Assembly (NCBI RefSeq): GCF_000367925.1
Contig: NZ_KB849164.1
Coordinates: 146,507 to 210,506 of the forward strand
Origin: Acinetobacter bohemicus ANC 3994
Lineage (GTDB): Bacteria > Pseudomonadota > Gammaproteobacteria > Pseudomonadales > Moraxellaceae
Direction of reading: 5' to 3'
DNA length: 64,000 nt
Part shown: piece after piece, positions 43,710 to 52,420 of the stretch
How positions within the stretch are numbered: position 1 is the stretch's first letter
Layout of the letters: every line of letters begins with the position of its first letter
Translations under genes and position numbers: made by a program
Notes under the pieces: model-generated
Seen by the model: the letters and a program-made list of their open reading frames with translations, nothing else
Databases searched by the model: none
Told to the model about the DNA's origin: nothing

Positions 43710-45209
43710 ATGATGAATGGCAACAAGAACAATCGATCAAATGAAGCGCTGGAAGGTGATTTGCTGGGCGGGCATCATTATGAGTCGGTTGAAGAGGAAA
43801 AATTAGAACGGTCACTGACAAACCGTCATATTCAGATGATTGCCATTGGCGGCGCCATTGGTACGGGTCTATTTATGGGATCGGGCAAGACACTGGCTGT
43901 GTCGGGCACCTCGATTATTTTGACTTATTTAATTATTGGCTTTTTCTTCTTCTTCGTCATGCGTGCGATGGGAGAGCTGCTGCTTTCCAATACCAACTAT
44001 AAGTCTTTTGCTGATTTTGCCACGGCTTATTTAGGGCCTTGGGCAGGCTTTTTCTTAGGCTGGTCATATTGGCTAAGCTGGATTGTGACTGCAATTGCGG
44101 ATGTGATTGTGATTGGCGGCTATGCCCAATTCTGGTATCCCGATTTACCCGCATGGATACCGGCATTCAGCTCGATTGTTATTTTAACGGTACTCAATTT
44201 TGTTGCGGTGAAATTGTTTGGTGAAGTCGAATTCTGGTTTGCCCTGATTAAGATTCTCGCGATTATCTTGCTGCTGATGGTGGGGATTTATTTGGTCACC
44301 GTTGGTTTTGTCTCTCCAGATGGTGTTAAGGCTTCTTTGGCACATGTTGTTGATCGGCAATCCATGTTTCCCTATGGCGTCAGTGGTTTCTTAGCGGGCT
44401 TCCAGATTGCTGTTTTTGCTTTTGTCGGTATTGAGTTGGTCGGGACAACGGCCGCAGAAACCAAAGATCCGCATACTGCTTTACCACGTGCAATTAACTC
44501 TATTCCTTTACGAATTTTATTGTTCTACGTTGGCGCACTGGTCTGTATTATTGCGGTCACGTCTTGGGCACATATCTCACCTGATAAAAGCCCGTTCGTA
44601 GAAATGTTTACCTTAATTGGCTTGCCTGCTGCGGCCAGTATTGTCAACTTTGTTGTCGCAACTTCAGCGATGTCTTCGGCAAACAGCGGCGTCTTTGCCA
44701 CCAGTCGTATGTTATATGGTTTGGCGGTTGAAAAAGATGCACCTAAAAGCTTTGGTCGCTTGTCAAAAAGCAAAGTGCCTGTCATTAGTTTGTTGTTTTC
44801 GATGTTGTGTGTGGTGATTGGTACATCCATTTTATTTGTTGTACCGAATGTGATGACGGCCTTTATTATTATTTCGGCCTTTACCTCCATTTTGTGTATT
44901 TTCACCTTTGCGATGATTATTTTGTCTTATTTGGCATATCGCAAGAAAGCACCAGAATTACATCAACAATCTGCTTATAAAATGCCGGGTGGGGTATTTA
45001 TGGCGTGGATTACCTTGGCTTTTCTGATTTTTGTGGTTGCGATTTTGGCATTAGATCATGACACCATGATTTCTTTGGCTTTTTCACCTTTATGGTTCAT
45101 CGGACTCTTTATTGCTTATCGCTACAAGAGTAAAAAATACGTGCAACGTTCATGGATTTTGACCCATGGCAAACGTATAGAACCTGATGAATTTAACGAG
45201 ACTAACTAG
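43710..45209 (+). CDS. APC-family amino-acid permease, CycA-like
   Basis: A 499-residue inner-membrane transporter with twelve hydrophobic segments. The N-terminal SLTNRHIQMIAIGGAIGTGL and FMGSGKTLAVSG plus FFVMRAMGELLLSN closely follow E. coli CycA (D-serine/D-alanine/glycine) and related AAP permeases. The exact substrate is not certain. GGAG lies seven bases before the ATG; a second ATG follows immediately. It lies downstream of ast behind a sigma-54 promoter, which suggests uptake of an amino acid as nitrogen source. Confidence 0.88.
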   Translation: MMNGNKNNRSNEALEGDLLGGHHYESVEEEKLERSLTNRHIQMIAIGGAIGTGLFMGSGKTLAVSGTSIILTYLIIGFFFFFVMRAMGELLLSNTNYKSFADFATAYLGPWAGFFLGWSYWLSWIVTAIADVIVIGGYAQFWYPDLPAWIPAFSSIVILTVLNFVAVKLFGEVEFWFALIKILAIILLLMVGIYLVTVGFVSPDGVKASLAHVVDRQSMFPYGVSGFLAGFQIAVFAFVGIELVGTTAAETKDPHTALPRAINSIPLRILLFYVGALVCIIAVTSWAHISPDKSPFVEMFTLIGLPAAASIVNFVVATSAMSSANSGVFATSRMLYGLAVEKDAPKSFGRLSKSKVPVISLLFSMLCVVIGTSILFVVPNVMTAFIIISAFTSILCIFTFAMIILSYLAYRKKAPELHQQSAYKMPGGVFMAWITLAFLIFVVAILALDHDTMISLAFSPLWFIGLFIAYRYKSKKYVQRSWILTHGKRIEPDEFNETN

Positions 45210-45236
45210 CGTCTGTTGACATTAGTTGTTTAAAAA

Positions 45237-45283
45237 TAGCGAGCAGTAAAATTCAACTCCCAAACTGAATTGACTGCTCGCTA
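45237..45283. terminator. Long hairpin between permease and gor
   Basis: TAGCGAGCAGT and ACTGCTCGCTA form perfect 11-bp outer arms, with inner ATTCA/TGAAT pairing. It begins 28 bp after the permease stop. T-runs are weak, so it may be a terminator or an mRNA-stabilising hairpin. Confidence 0.6.
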
Positions 45284-45485
45284 TAACGGGTACAATGCTG
45301 ACTGATCATGATCACAATAGAAAACCAGTTCAATTGATAATAAAGACTAGAACACTGCATGATGCAAAAGGTACATCTGATTTAGGTGCTAAATTCGATT
45401 AAAGACAAAACCGAAATTGTTCGAAACCATTTAAAGTGCTTAGAATCAGCGATATGAAATCAGTCATATTATGATTCAAGATCAA

Positions 45486-46838
45486 CTAACGCATGGTGAC
45501 GAATTCTTCCGCTGAAGTGGGGTGTATGGCGACCGTATCGTCAAAGTCTTTTTTGGTGGCACCCATTTTCAGTGCAACAGCAAAACCTTGCAGGATTTCA
45601 TCCATTCCATACCCAATGCCATGAATACCAATAATTTTTTCTTCTTTGCCAGAACAAATCAATTTCATTTTTGACACTTGTCGATGCTGCGTGACTGCCG
45701 TATACATAGAGGTAAAAGACGAGCTATAGACTTTAATTTGATCTTGACCAAATTGGGCAATGGCTTGTTCTTCGGTTAAACCAACCGTACCAATAGGTGG
45801 ATGACTAAACACAACTGTCGGTATATTTTCATAATTGAGATATTCTTCAGATTTGCCATTGAACAAGCGCTCTGAAAGTTTGCGACCCGCAGCGACGGCA
45901 ACAGGTGTTAATTCTGCTTTGCCGATAATATCTCCTACCGCATAAAGACCAGATTGGGAGGTATTTTGAAATTGATCAACTTGAATGTAACCTGAATCAT
46001 CCAATTGAATATGGGTACGCTCTAATTTAAGTGCTTTCGTGTTGGGCTCTCTGCCTACAGCCCAAATCAGACAATCAATTATATGTTGCGTGCCATCCTC
46101 AAGCTGTAAAAGCAGAGACTGATCTTCAAGTTTGGACACTTTAACCGGAGTCGCTTGCGTGTGAACTTGAATATGATCACTTCGCATACTTTCTAATAAG
46201 GTTTCACCTAAAAATTTATCTAGGCTACGTAAAGGCAAATGTTTGCGTATAAAAAGTTGAACATTGGAACCTAAAGAATTTAAAACACCCGCGAGTTCAA
46301 CCGCGATATAACCTGAGCCAATAATTGCGGTACGTTTTGGTAATTCTTGTAATTCAAAGAAACCATTTGAATCAATGCCGTATTCTGCACCTTCAATATT
46401 AGGACGCGAAGGCTGCGTTCCTGTGGCGATTAAAATATGCTCTGCTGTGAAGGTTTCACCGTTAACTTCAATGGTTTTATGATCTACAAACGTTGCAAAG
46501 CCATGAATAACATCGACCTGATTTTTACTCAGACCAGATTGATAAGAGGCATGAATTCTTTTGATATAAGCTTGTCTATTTTCGATGAGTTTTTTCCAAT
46601 CGAAGCTTTTGAGTTCGCTATCAAAGCCATAATCAGAACCATATTTTTGAATGGCATCCGCAATTTGAGCAGAATACCACATGACTTTTTTAGGCACACA
46701 GCCGACATTGACACATGTCCCGCCCAGATCACCCGCTTCAATCAAAGCACATTTTTTGCCATAAGATGCAGCACGATTCACCGATGCAATTCCGCCACTC
46801 CCTCCACCAATTGCAATATAGTCATAATGTTTAGACAT
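45486..46838 (-). CDS. gor: Glutathione-disulfide reductase
   Basis: Gor uses NADPH to reduce oxidised glutathione. The 450-residue flavoprotein has the FAD loop IAIGGGSGGIASVNRAA at residues 8-24, the redox-active GGTCVNVGCVPKK (Cys42 and Cys47), the NADPH loop IIGSGYIAVELAG, a second FAD contact GLYAVGDI, and the C-terminal catalytic VAIHPTSAEE. It is a single gene, well separated from its neighbours on both sides. Confidence 0.97.
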   Translation of the reverse strand: MSKHYDYIAIGGGSGGIASVNRAASYGKKCALIEAGDLGGTCVNVGCVPKKVMWYSAQIADAIQKYGSDYGFDSELKSFDWKKLIENRQAYIKRIHASYQSGLSKNQVDVIHGFATFVDHKTIEVNGETFTAEHILIATGTQPSRPNIEGAEYGIDSNGFFELQELPKRTAIIGSGYIAVELAGVLNSLGSNVQLFIRKHLPLRSLDKFLGETLLESMRSDHIQVHTQATPVKVSKLEDQSLLLQLEDGTQHIIDCLIWAVGREPNTKALKLERTHIQLDDSGYIQVDQFQNTSQSGLYAVGDIIGKAELTPVAVAAGRKLSERLFNGKSEEYLNYENIPTVVFSHPPIGTVGLTEEQAIAQFGQDQIKVYSSSFTSMYTAVTQHRQVSKMKLICSGKEEKIIGIHGIGYGMDEILQGFAVALKMGATKKDFDDTVAIHPTSAEEFVTMR

Positions 46839-47198
46839 GAAGGACCTCGTTCTATTTTCAAGTTATTTTGTTTGAGATGCACGCTTGCTTGTAAGTGCTT
46901 AAAGTAGGAATAACCGAAGTTTAACATTGGCTAAATTTAAGTCATTGCAATGTTTTGTATCTATTTTTGCCAGAAGTTGTTGTTTGTTTGAAGGTAAGTA
47001 TTGACCAATATCTTGTAGCGAGTGATTTATTTAGCTCACTTTTATGTTAAAAAATTTACAGGTGATGATGTCGATTTTTATCGTGGAAAAGACAGCGTGA
47101 AATTTAGATGCTATGAACTGAAGTGATGAACGGTTGTAAAATGAATGAGAACATTGATTTGTTGATGCTCTCATGTATAAATTTAACTTTCTAAAATT
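46839..47198. other. 360-bp intergenic region upstream of gor
   Basis: It holds the gor promoter region and the 3' flank of the small membrane-protein gene. I see no reading frame, strong hairpin or repeat worth naming. Confidence 0.5.
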
Positions 47199-47360
47199 TT
47201 AATTTAAATATGAATGATCTGCACCTACAGCGAATACCACGCCAATAATAAATATAGAGCAGTAGATAAAGAACCACAAAATTGCGCGTTTAAATGCTTT
47301 ATCTGAAATAGAGCTATCTGCATATTGCGGCGATTTTCTTGAATTTTGATCTTTGTTCAT
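47199..47360 (-). CDS. Small single-span membrane protein
   Basis: From ATG 47360 (MNKDQNSRKSPQYADSSISD) this encodes 53 residues with a charged cytoplasmic-type N-terminus and one hydrophobic segment (ILWFFIYCSIFIIGVVFAV) near the C-terminus. AGAGAT precedes the start. A longer frame from 47453 has no support. It stands alone and its function is unknown. The tail-anchored pattern makes it credible despite the size. Confidence 0.5.
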   Translation of the reverse strand: MNKDQNSRKSPQYADSSISDKAFKRAILWFFIYCSIFIIGVVFAVGADHSYLN

Positions 47361-47453
47361 TGTCAAATCTCTATCAATATTGAAGATAAAATAATTATGT
47401 AGCGTTTGGCTTAAGACGTGTAGATACAAAAAAGGATTAAAAAAATATAACAA

Positions 47454-47867
47454 ATTTTGGGGTTTTGACTCATCTGTTATGGTTATCTGTCTATCAATGC
47501 AACATCAGGCTTTTTGCCTCAGTCATTTTTTGCTTGATGCAAGCGATCTAATATATGGATTTGCCTTTATATAAAATTAGCGAGTCAAAATACAGGGCTA
47601 CATAAAATCATTACCAAGAATTTCAATATGCGATGATCCGCTAGAATGATGTTATAAAAATATGCTAGCTTTAGCGTGTACGCATTTCGAGTTAAGAATT
47701 TTAATTCTTAATATATTTCATATAAAACAATAGTTTATTTGGTTTTATAGGGTCATTGAGATGTATGGGCAAGGTTTAAAAACCGATACTGATGGTGCTG
47801 TGTTGCATCATGATGTCTAATTTAGACCAAGCCATGTATTATTTTAAATAATTGATTCGTTCGGGAT
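47454..47867. other. 414-bp intergenic region upstream of the sigma-54 activator gene
   Basis: It contains the palindrome at 47692-47711 and AT-rich promoter-like DNA. No gene is recognised. Confidence 0.5.
47692..47711. promoter_or_regulatory. Palindrome upstream of the activator gene
   Basis: TTAAGAATTTTAATTCTTAA has perfect 9-bp arms around a TT centre, about 157 bp upstream of the activator start. It could be an operator for autoregulation. It does not resemble the TGTCCAT dyad upstream of the porin gene. Confidence 0.35.
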
Positions 47868-49667
47868 ATGATCATGGATGGTTTATCTAAATTTTCTTGG
47901 CAGGATATCAAGCATAACTTTTATAATACTGGCGAGCTTCCAGAATCTATTGAAAAAAATTCGCCTATTATTCAAGCATGGCAGCAGTCTAAACAAGCAG
48001 GCCTGAGCCCATTTTTCAAGGTGACCTCTTTACAGGGCTTTCCTTTAGATGGCTTGTCATTAGAAGATCAAAACTTAGCCACGCTTACAGAGGTGGTTTT
48101 AGAAGATATATGGCAGCTATTTGGACAGCAAGATGTCAGTGTCTATTTAATTAATAATCATTCAAAAATTATTGCAGAAAAGCATAATTCTTCCTTGGGC
48201 GAAAAATATCATTTTTTACAGCCCGGTCGAATTATTGAACTATCCACTTTTGGCGCAATCGCCCCCACCTGTAGTATCCGTTCCAAACAACCCATGGTGA
48301 TGGTGGGGCATCAGCATTATCTAAATGAATTTGCAGATTATTCCTGTGCTTCAGTCCCCGTTTTTAATGGCTGTGGTGATGTGTTGGGGGCTTTGAATGT
48401 CACCTCGACACGCGGTTTATTGGCAACCAATTGGTTAAGACATTTACTGTATCAAAGCTATGTTTTAGAAAATAAAATTATTTTATCCAAGATAAAAACC
48501 AATCAGCGTGTTTTACATTTTCAGCACTCTAAAGATCTGTTACACAATGCTTATGCTGGCCTGATTGTGATGGATGAATTTGGGCAGGTGCTTAAAGTCA
48601 ACCAAATGGCATTAAAGTTATTAAATTGTACTGTTGAACATTTAGTTCAGCAGAATATTTCGGACTTCTTTGTTGCAGAGCATTTTTTTCAACATCAGAG
48701 CGAAGCATCATTTTTTATACAAAGTCATGATCATGCCTTTTTCTATGCTTATTTAGAAAAAGTCGTGCAAAAATCACAATCTATTCATCAACAGATTCAA
48801 ACTGCGACGGATATCGATAAAGCTTTTAAAGCACTTCAAGCGGATATTCCAGTATTAATCACTGGTGAAACAGGTACGGGCAAAGACTATTTTGCGCAAA
48901 ACCTACATCAAAAATTGAATTCAAATTTGCCCTTTATCTCGATTAATTGTGGCGCAATTCCAGAAAACTTACTTGAAGCTGAATTATTCGGTTATGAGGG
49001 CGGAGCATTTACTGGGGCGAAAAAACAGGGTGAAAAAGGGCTGATTGAATTAGCAGATCAGGGGATTTTATTTTTAGATGAAATTGGTGATTTACCCTTA
49101 CATTTGCAAGTGAAAATATTAAGAGTGTTGCAAGATCAGCATTTTTACCGTGTCGGTGGGCGTAAGCCGATTAAATCGTCATTTCGTTTGATTTGTGCAA
49201 CCAACCAAAATTTAAAAAAAATGGTGGAACAACAGTCATTTCGCAGTGATTTGTATTATCGCATCAGAGGTTTTGAGGTTTATTTAGAGCCATTACGCTT
49301 ACGCGCAGACAAGCAATCTATTCTGCATTCCATTTTAACTAGTTTAGAGGTTTCCGATTGGAGCATTCAGGTTGAACAGCAGTTTAATCAATATGCATGG
49401 CCGGGAAATATTCGTGAGCTTATTCATGTGCTTAAATTATCCACTGCATTTAAAGAGGGAACGTGTTTAGAACAACTCTGTTTACCCGAATCGCAGATTT
49501 CCTCACCGACATTAATGGAGGATGGCATTTTGCTTCACGCTAATTTAGAAACGGTGACGAAGCGATTAATTCTTCAAGTCTTACAAGAAGAAAAGGGCAA
49601 TATTGCGCGTACTGCCAAACGGCTTAACATTTCTAGAACGACGGTATATAAATATTTAGATAGTTAA
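47868..49667 (+). CDS. Sigma-54-dependent Fis-family activator (AcoR/AreR-like)
   Basis: A 599-residue enhancer-binding activator. The N-terminal half is an AcoR-like GAF sensor (TCSIRSKQPMVMVGHQHYLN, SCASVPVFNGCGDVLGALNV) followed by a PAS-like stretch at about 225-270. The AAA+ domain has Walker A GETGTGKD at 333-340, the sigma-54 contact loop GAFTGA at 379-384 and Walker B LFLDEIGD at 401-408. The C-terminal Fis-type helix-turn-helix is GNIARTAKRLNISRTTVYKY. It sits directly upstream of the aryl-alcohol genes and a -24/-12 promoter, so it is probably their activator. It may respond to a benzyl alcohol or similar compound. Confidence 0.93.
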   Translation: MIMDGLSKFSWQDIKHNFYNTGELPESIEKNSPIIQAWQQSKQAGLSPFFKVTSLQGFPLDGLSLEDQNLATLTEVVLEDIWQLFGQQDVSVYLINNHSKIIAEKHNSSLGEKYHFLQPGRIIELSTFGAIAPTCSIRSKQPMVMVGHQHYLNEFADYSCASVPVFNGCGDVLGALNVTSTRGLLATNWLRHLLYQSYVLENKIILSKIKTNQRVLHFQHSKDLLHNAYAGLIVMDEFGQVLKVNQMALKLLNCTVEHLVQQNISDFFVAEHFFQHQSEASFFIQSHDHAFFYAYLEKVVQKSQSIHQQIQTATDIDKAFKALQADIPVLITGETGTGKDYFAQNLHQKLNSNLPFISINCGAIPENLLEAELFGYEGGAFTGAKKQGEKGLIELADQGILFLDEIGDLPLHLQVKILRVLQDQHFYRVGGRKPIKSSFRLICATNQNLKKMVEQQSFRSDLYYRIRGFEVYLEPLRLRADKQSILHSILTSLEVSDWSIQVEQQFNQYAWPGNIRELIHVLKLSTAFKEGTCLEQLCLPESQISSPTLMEDGILLHANLETVTKRLILQVLQEEKGNIARTAKRLNISRTTVYKYLDS

Positions 49668-49687
49668 TTTTTAATTATTTCATCATC

Positions 49688-49726
49688 AAAAAAGTGACTG
49701 TCTGTTTATTGGACAGTCACTTTTTT
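49688..49726 (+). terminator. Terminator of the activator gene
   Basis: GTGACTGTC and GACAGTCAC form a perfect 9-bp stem with a 9-nt loop, flanked by A6 and T6 runs. It begins about 20 bp after the stop. Confidence 0.9.
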
Positions 49727-49730
49727 ATTG

Positions 49731-49747
49731 TGTCCATTTTATGGACA
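49731..49747. promoter_or_regulatory. Candidate enhancer site for the sigma-54 activator
   Basis: TGTCCATTTTATGGACA is a perfect 7-bp dyad with a TTT centre, 51 bp upstream of the -24 element and just after the activator terminator. Its position fits an upstream activator site. Confidence 0.5.
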
Positions 49748-49797
49748 TTGGAGATTTTTTGTTTTTATAAACTATTGATTAATAAGCTTTAAATTAT

Positions 49798-49813
49798 TGG
49801 CATGTAAACTGCA
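49798..49813 (+). promoter_or_regulatory. Sigma-54 (-24/-12) promoter of the aryl-alcohol cluster
   Basis: TGGCATGTAAACTGCA has GG at 49799-49800 and GC at 49811-49812 with the obligatory 10-bp spacing. Transcription would start near 49824, about 127 bp before the porin ATG. Confidence 0.75.
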
Positions 49814-49950
49814 ATTATTCTATTGCTCATACTCGTTGAAGAAGGACTCTTGATGATTTTTGGCAAATGATCAACGGATTTAAATGCCATTAACACGTTC
49901 AAGAAAAGAGATGAGTCATTAAGGATAATTTGAATGAAAGGAAACATATT

Positions 49951-50832
49951 ATGCATTTTAGGAATAAAAATGCGTTACTTCTCATGCTGAGTGGTTTACT
50001 CGCACAACATAGCCATGCCATTGATGTGAATGCGGGGGATTATACGGCTTTACCGAGTGGAACCAATGTTGGTGTTTTTTATTATCAACATGGTGAAATG
50101 GATGGCTACTATCAAAATGGTGATAAAGCCCGTGCCGAATCCAAATCTGATATTGGCATTGCACGCTTTATTCATTACACCGATATCGCAGGCTTACGAG
50201 CGACCCCGCAAGTGGTTATTCCCTTTGGATCGGTGCGTAATACTCAAATTGGGGATGCGCATTTAAACAATGCATCGGGTTTTGCTGACCCCATCATTGC
50301 CTCCGCTTTTTGGTTGATCAATCAACCTGAACAGGGCGTTTCTGGTCGCTATCTTGCAGTTACGCCGTTTATTTATTTGCCGCTTGGGCAATACGATAAA
50401 AATGATGCCGTGAATCTGGGTGAAAACCGTTTTAAATATGATGTGCAGTTGGCTTGGGTACAACCGCTTTATGGCAAATTGGGCTTTGAGTTTTATCAAG
50501 ATGCAATTTGGTATGGAGACAATGATGAAGCAGGCAGTGGCAATCAGACGCTGTCTCAAGACACCAGTTATCAAACACAGGTCAATTTACGTTATGACCT
50601 GAATGCCAAGCAACGGATTGCCTTAGGTTATGCCGCAAATTATGGTGGCGATCAGTCACTAGATGGCATTCAGCTTGAACAGAATATGGAAAAGCAGCAA
50701 GCAAGAGTTGAGTTCCAGCAAATGATTAATTCCAAAACGCAATTGAGCGCACAGTTGGTTTCAGACACTCAAGTCGAAAGCGGATTCAAGAAAGATTTAG
50801 GACTGAATTTTCGACTTTTTTACATTTTTTAA
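49951..50832 (+). CDS. Outer-membrane transporter, phenol/MetA-pathway type
   Basis: From ATG 49951 behind GAAAGGAAA the product is 293 residues with a signal peptide (MHFRNKNALLLMLSGLLAQH, cleaved near SHA). A TTG at 49930 is a less likely start. The beta-strand-rich body (FADPIIASAFWLIN, YLAVTPFIYLPLGQYD, GFEFYQDAIWYG) and the C-terminal aromatic (NFRLFYIF) fit the Phenol_MetA_deg family of outer-membrane channels that accompany aromatic catabolic genes. It is first under the sigma-54 promoter and probably imports the hydrophobic substrate. Confidence 0.85.
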   Translation: MHFRNKNALLLMLSGLLAQHSHAIDVNAGDYTALPSGTNVGVFYYQHGEMDGYYQNGDKARAESKSDIGIARFIHYTDIAGLRATPQVVIPFGSVRNTQIGDAHLNNASGFADPIIASAFWLINQPEQGVSGRYLAVTPFIYLPLGQYDKNDAVNLGENRFKYDVQLAWVQPLYGKLGFEFYQDAIWYGDNDEAGSGNQTLSQDTSYQTQVNLRYDLNAKQRIALGYAANYGGDQSLDGIQLEQNMEKQQARVEFQQMINSKTQLSAQLVSDTQVESGFKKDLGLNFRLFYIF

Positions 50833-50929
50833 TTCAAAGCATGGTGTATGACAACACATGAATTGTTTTAGTTTTGCGACTATGAAATTTGAACAATAAA
50901 TGAATTGTCTAAATAAATTTTAAGAGGTC

Positions 50930-52387
50930 ATGATGTCTATATTAGCAAAAGAGATTTGGGATAAAAAACTGTTCAACGGTGCATGGCAACCAGCTCAAGC
51001 AACTTATAACGTAGTGGAAGTGGCTACGGGTCAAGGACTGGGTGAAATTGGTTATGCTTCCGCTCAAGATGTGGTGGAGGCAGCCCAACAAGCAAAAATT
51101 GCCCAGCAGCAATGGTGGTCTTTGTCTTATCAAGAACGCCAAGCGGTATTTGAACGCGCAGCCGCTTTACTTACAGAACACCAAGCGGAGGTGATTGCAT
51201 GGTTAGTGAAAGAAAGTGGTTCTTTACAGCTCAAAGCAGGCTTTGAAGTCAGTATTTCGATTCAAGTGCTTAAACATTGTATCGGTTTACCTGCTGCGGA
51301 TCAGGGTACAGTACTGCCAACCCAAAATGGCAAACTAAGCATCGCCAAACGCGTACCGCTTGGTGTGGTTGGGGTCATTTCACCATTTAATTTCCCACTC
51401 TATTTAGCGTTACGTGCTGTAGCACCAGCTTTGGCACTGGGCAATGCAGTCGTGCTTAAACCTGATGAACGGACAGCGGTGTGTAGTGGTTATGCGATTG
51501 CACGTATTTTTGAGCTTGCAGGTCTTCCAAAAGGTCTTCTACATGTCTTACCGGGTGGAGCCGAAGTCGGGGAAGCACTCACTCTAGATAAAAATATTGC
51601 CAGTATTCAGTTTACTGGCTCAACAAATGTTGGGCGTATTGTAGGCGCTAATGCTGCAAAAACGTTGAAGAAAGTATCGTTAGAGTTAGGCGGTAAAAAC
51701 TCGCTGATTATTTTAGATGATGCTGATATTGAATTGGCTGCTGAAAATATTGCATGGGGAGCATTTTTGCATTCAGGTCAGATTTGTATGACTTCAGGCA
51801 AAATTCTGATCCATCAAAATATTTATGAACAAGTCAAACAGCGTGTGATTGAAAAAGTGAAAAACTTTGTGGTGGGCAACCCGTCAGAAAGCCATGTCAC
51901 GATTGGTCCACTGATTAATGCCAAACAAGCGCAGCGTGTAGAACAATTGGTGAATGCTGCAGTTGCCGAAGGCGCAACATTGGAAATTGGCGGACGTGCC
52001 GATGGCGTCTTCTTTGAACCGACAGTTCTTGCAGGTGTGACTTCAAACAATTCAATTTTTAGTGAAGAAATTTTTGGTCCTGTTGCGGTGCTCATCCCTT
52101 TTAGTACAGATGAACAAGCGATTGAGTTAGCCAATGATGGTGACTATGGGCTTTCAGCAGGTGTGATTAGTTCAAATGTTGGGCGTGCGATGCAGCTTGG
52201 TGCGCAGCTTAAAGTGGGTTTACTACACATCAATGACCAAACCGTAAATGATGAAACGGTCAATCCATTTGGTGGTTTCGGTGCATCAGGAAACGGAACG
52301 CGTATTGGTGGTCCTGCCAATGCAGATGAGTTTACTCAATGGCAATGGATGACCGTACAGGCTCAAGCGCCACATTATCCTTTTTAA
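50930..52387 (+). CDS. areC: Benzaldehyde dehydrogenase (AreC/XylC-like)
   Basis: An aldehyde dehydrogenase superfamily enzyme, 485 residues, expected to oxidise benzaldehyde-type aldehydes to benzoates with NAD+. Features are VISPFNFPLYLALRAVAPAL, the nucleotide loop FTGSTNVGRIVG, the general base in SLELGGKNSLII and the catalytic Cys in FLHSGQICMTSGK. ATGATG at 50930 gives two adjacent starts. It is followed after 33 bp by an aryl-alcohol dehydrogenase, the same order as areCB in A. baylyi as I recall. Which substituted benzaldehydes it prefers cannot be told. Confidence 0.82.
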   Translation: MMSILAKEIWDKKLFNGAWQPAQATYNVVEVATGQGLGEIGYASAQDVVEAAQQAKIAQQQWWSLSYQERQAVFERAAALLTEHQAEVIAWLVKESGSLQLKAGFEVSISIQVLKHCIGLPAADQGTVLPTQNGKLSIAKRVPLGVVGVISPFNFPLYLALRAVAPALALGNAVVLKPDERTAVCSGYAIARIFELAGLPKGLLHVLPGGAEVGEALTLDKNIASIQFTGSTNVGRIVGANAAKTLKKVSLELGGKNSLIILDDADIELAAENIAWGAFLHSGQICMTSGKILIHQNIYEQVKQRVIEKVKNFVVGNPSESHVTIGPLINAKQAQRVEQLVNAAVAEGATLEIGGRADGVFFEPTVLAGVTSNNSIFSEEIFGPVAVLIPFSTDEQAIELANDGDYGLSAGVISSNVGRAMQLGAQLKVGLLHINDQTVNDETVNPFGGFGASGNGTRIGGPANADEFTQWQWMTVQAQAPHYPF

Positions 52388-52420
52388 TCAGTTGAATCAT
52401 TTATTACAGGAAGTAATCAT

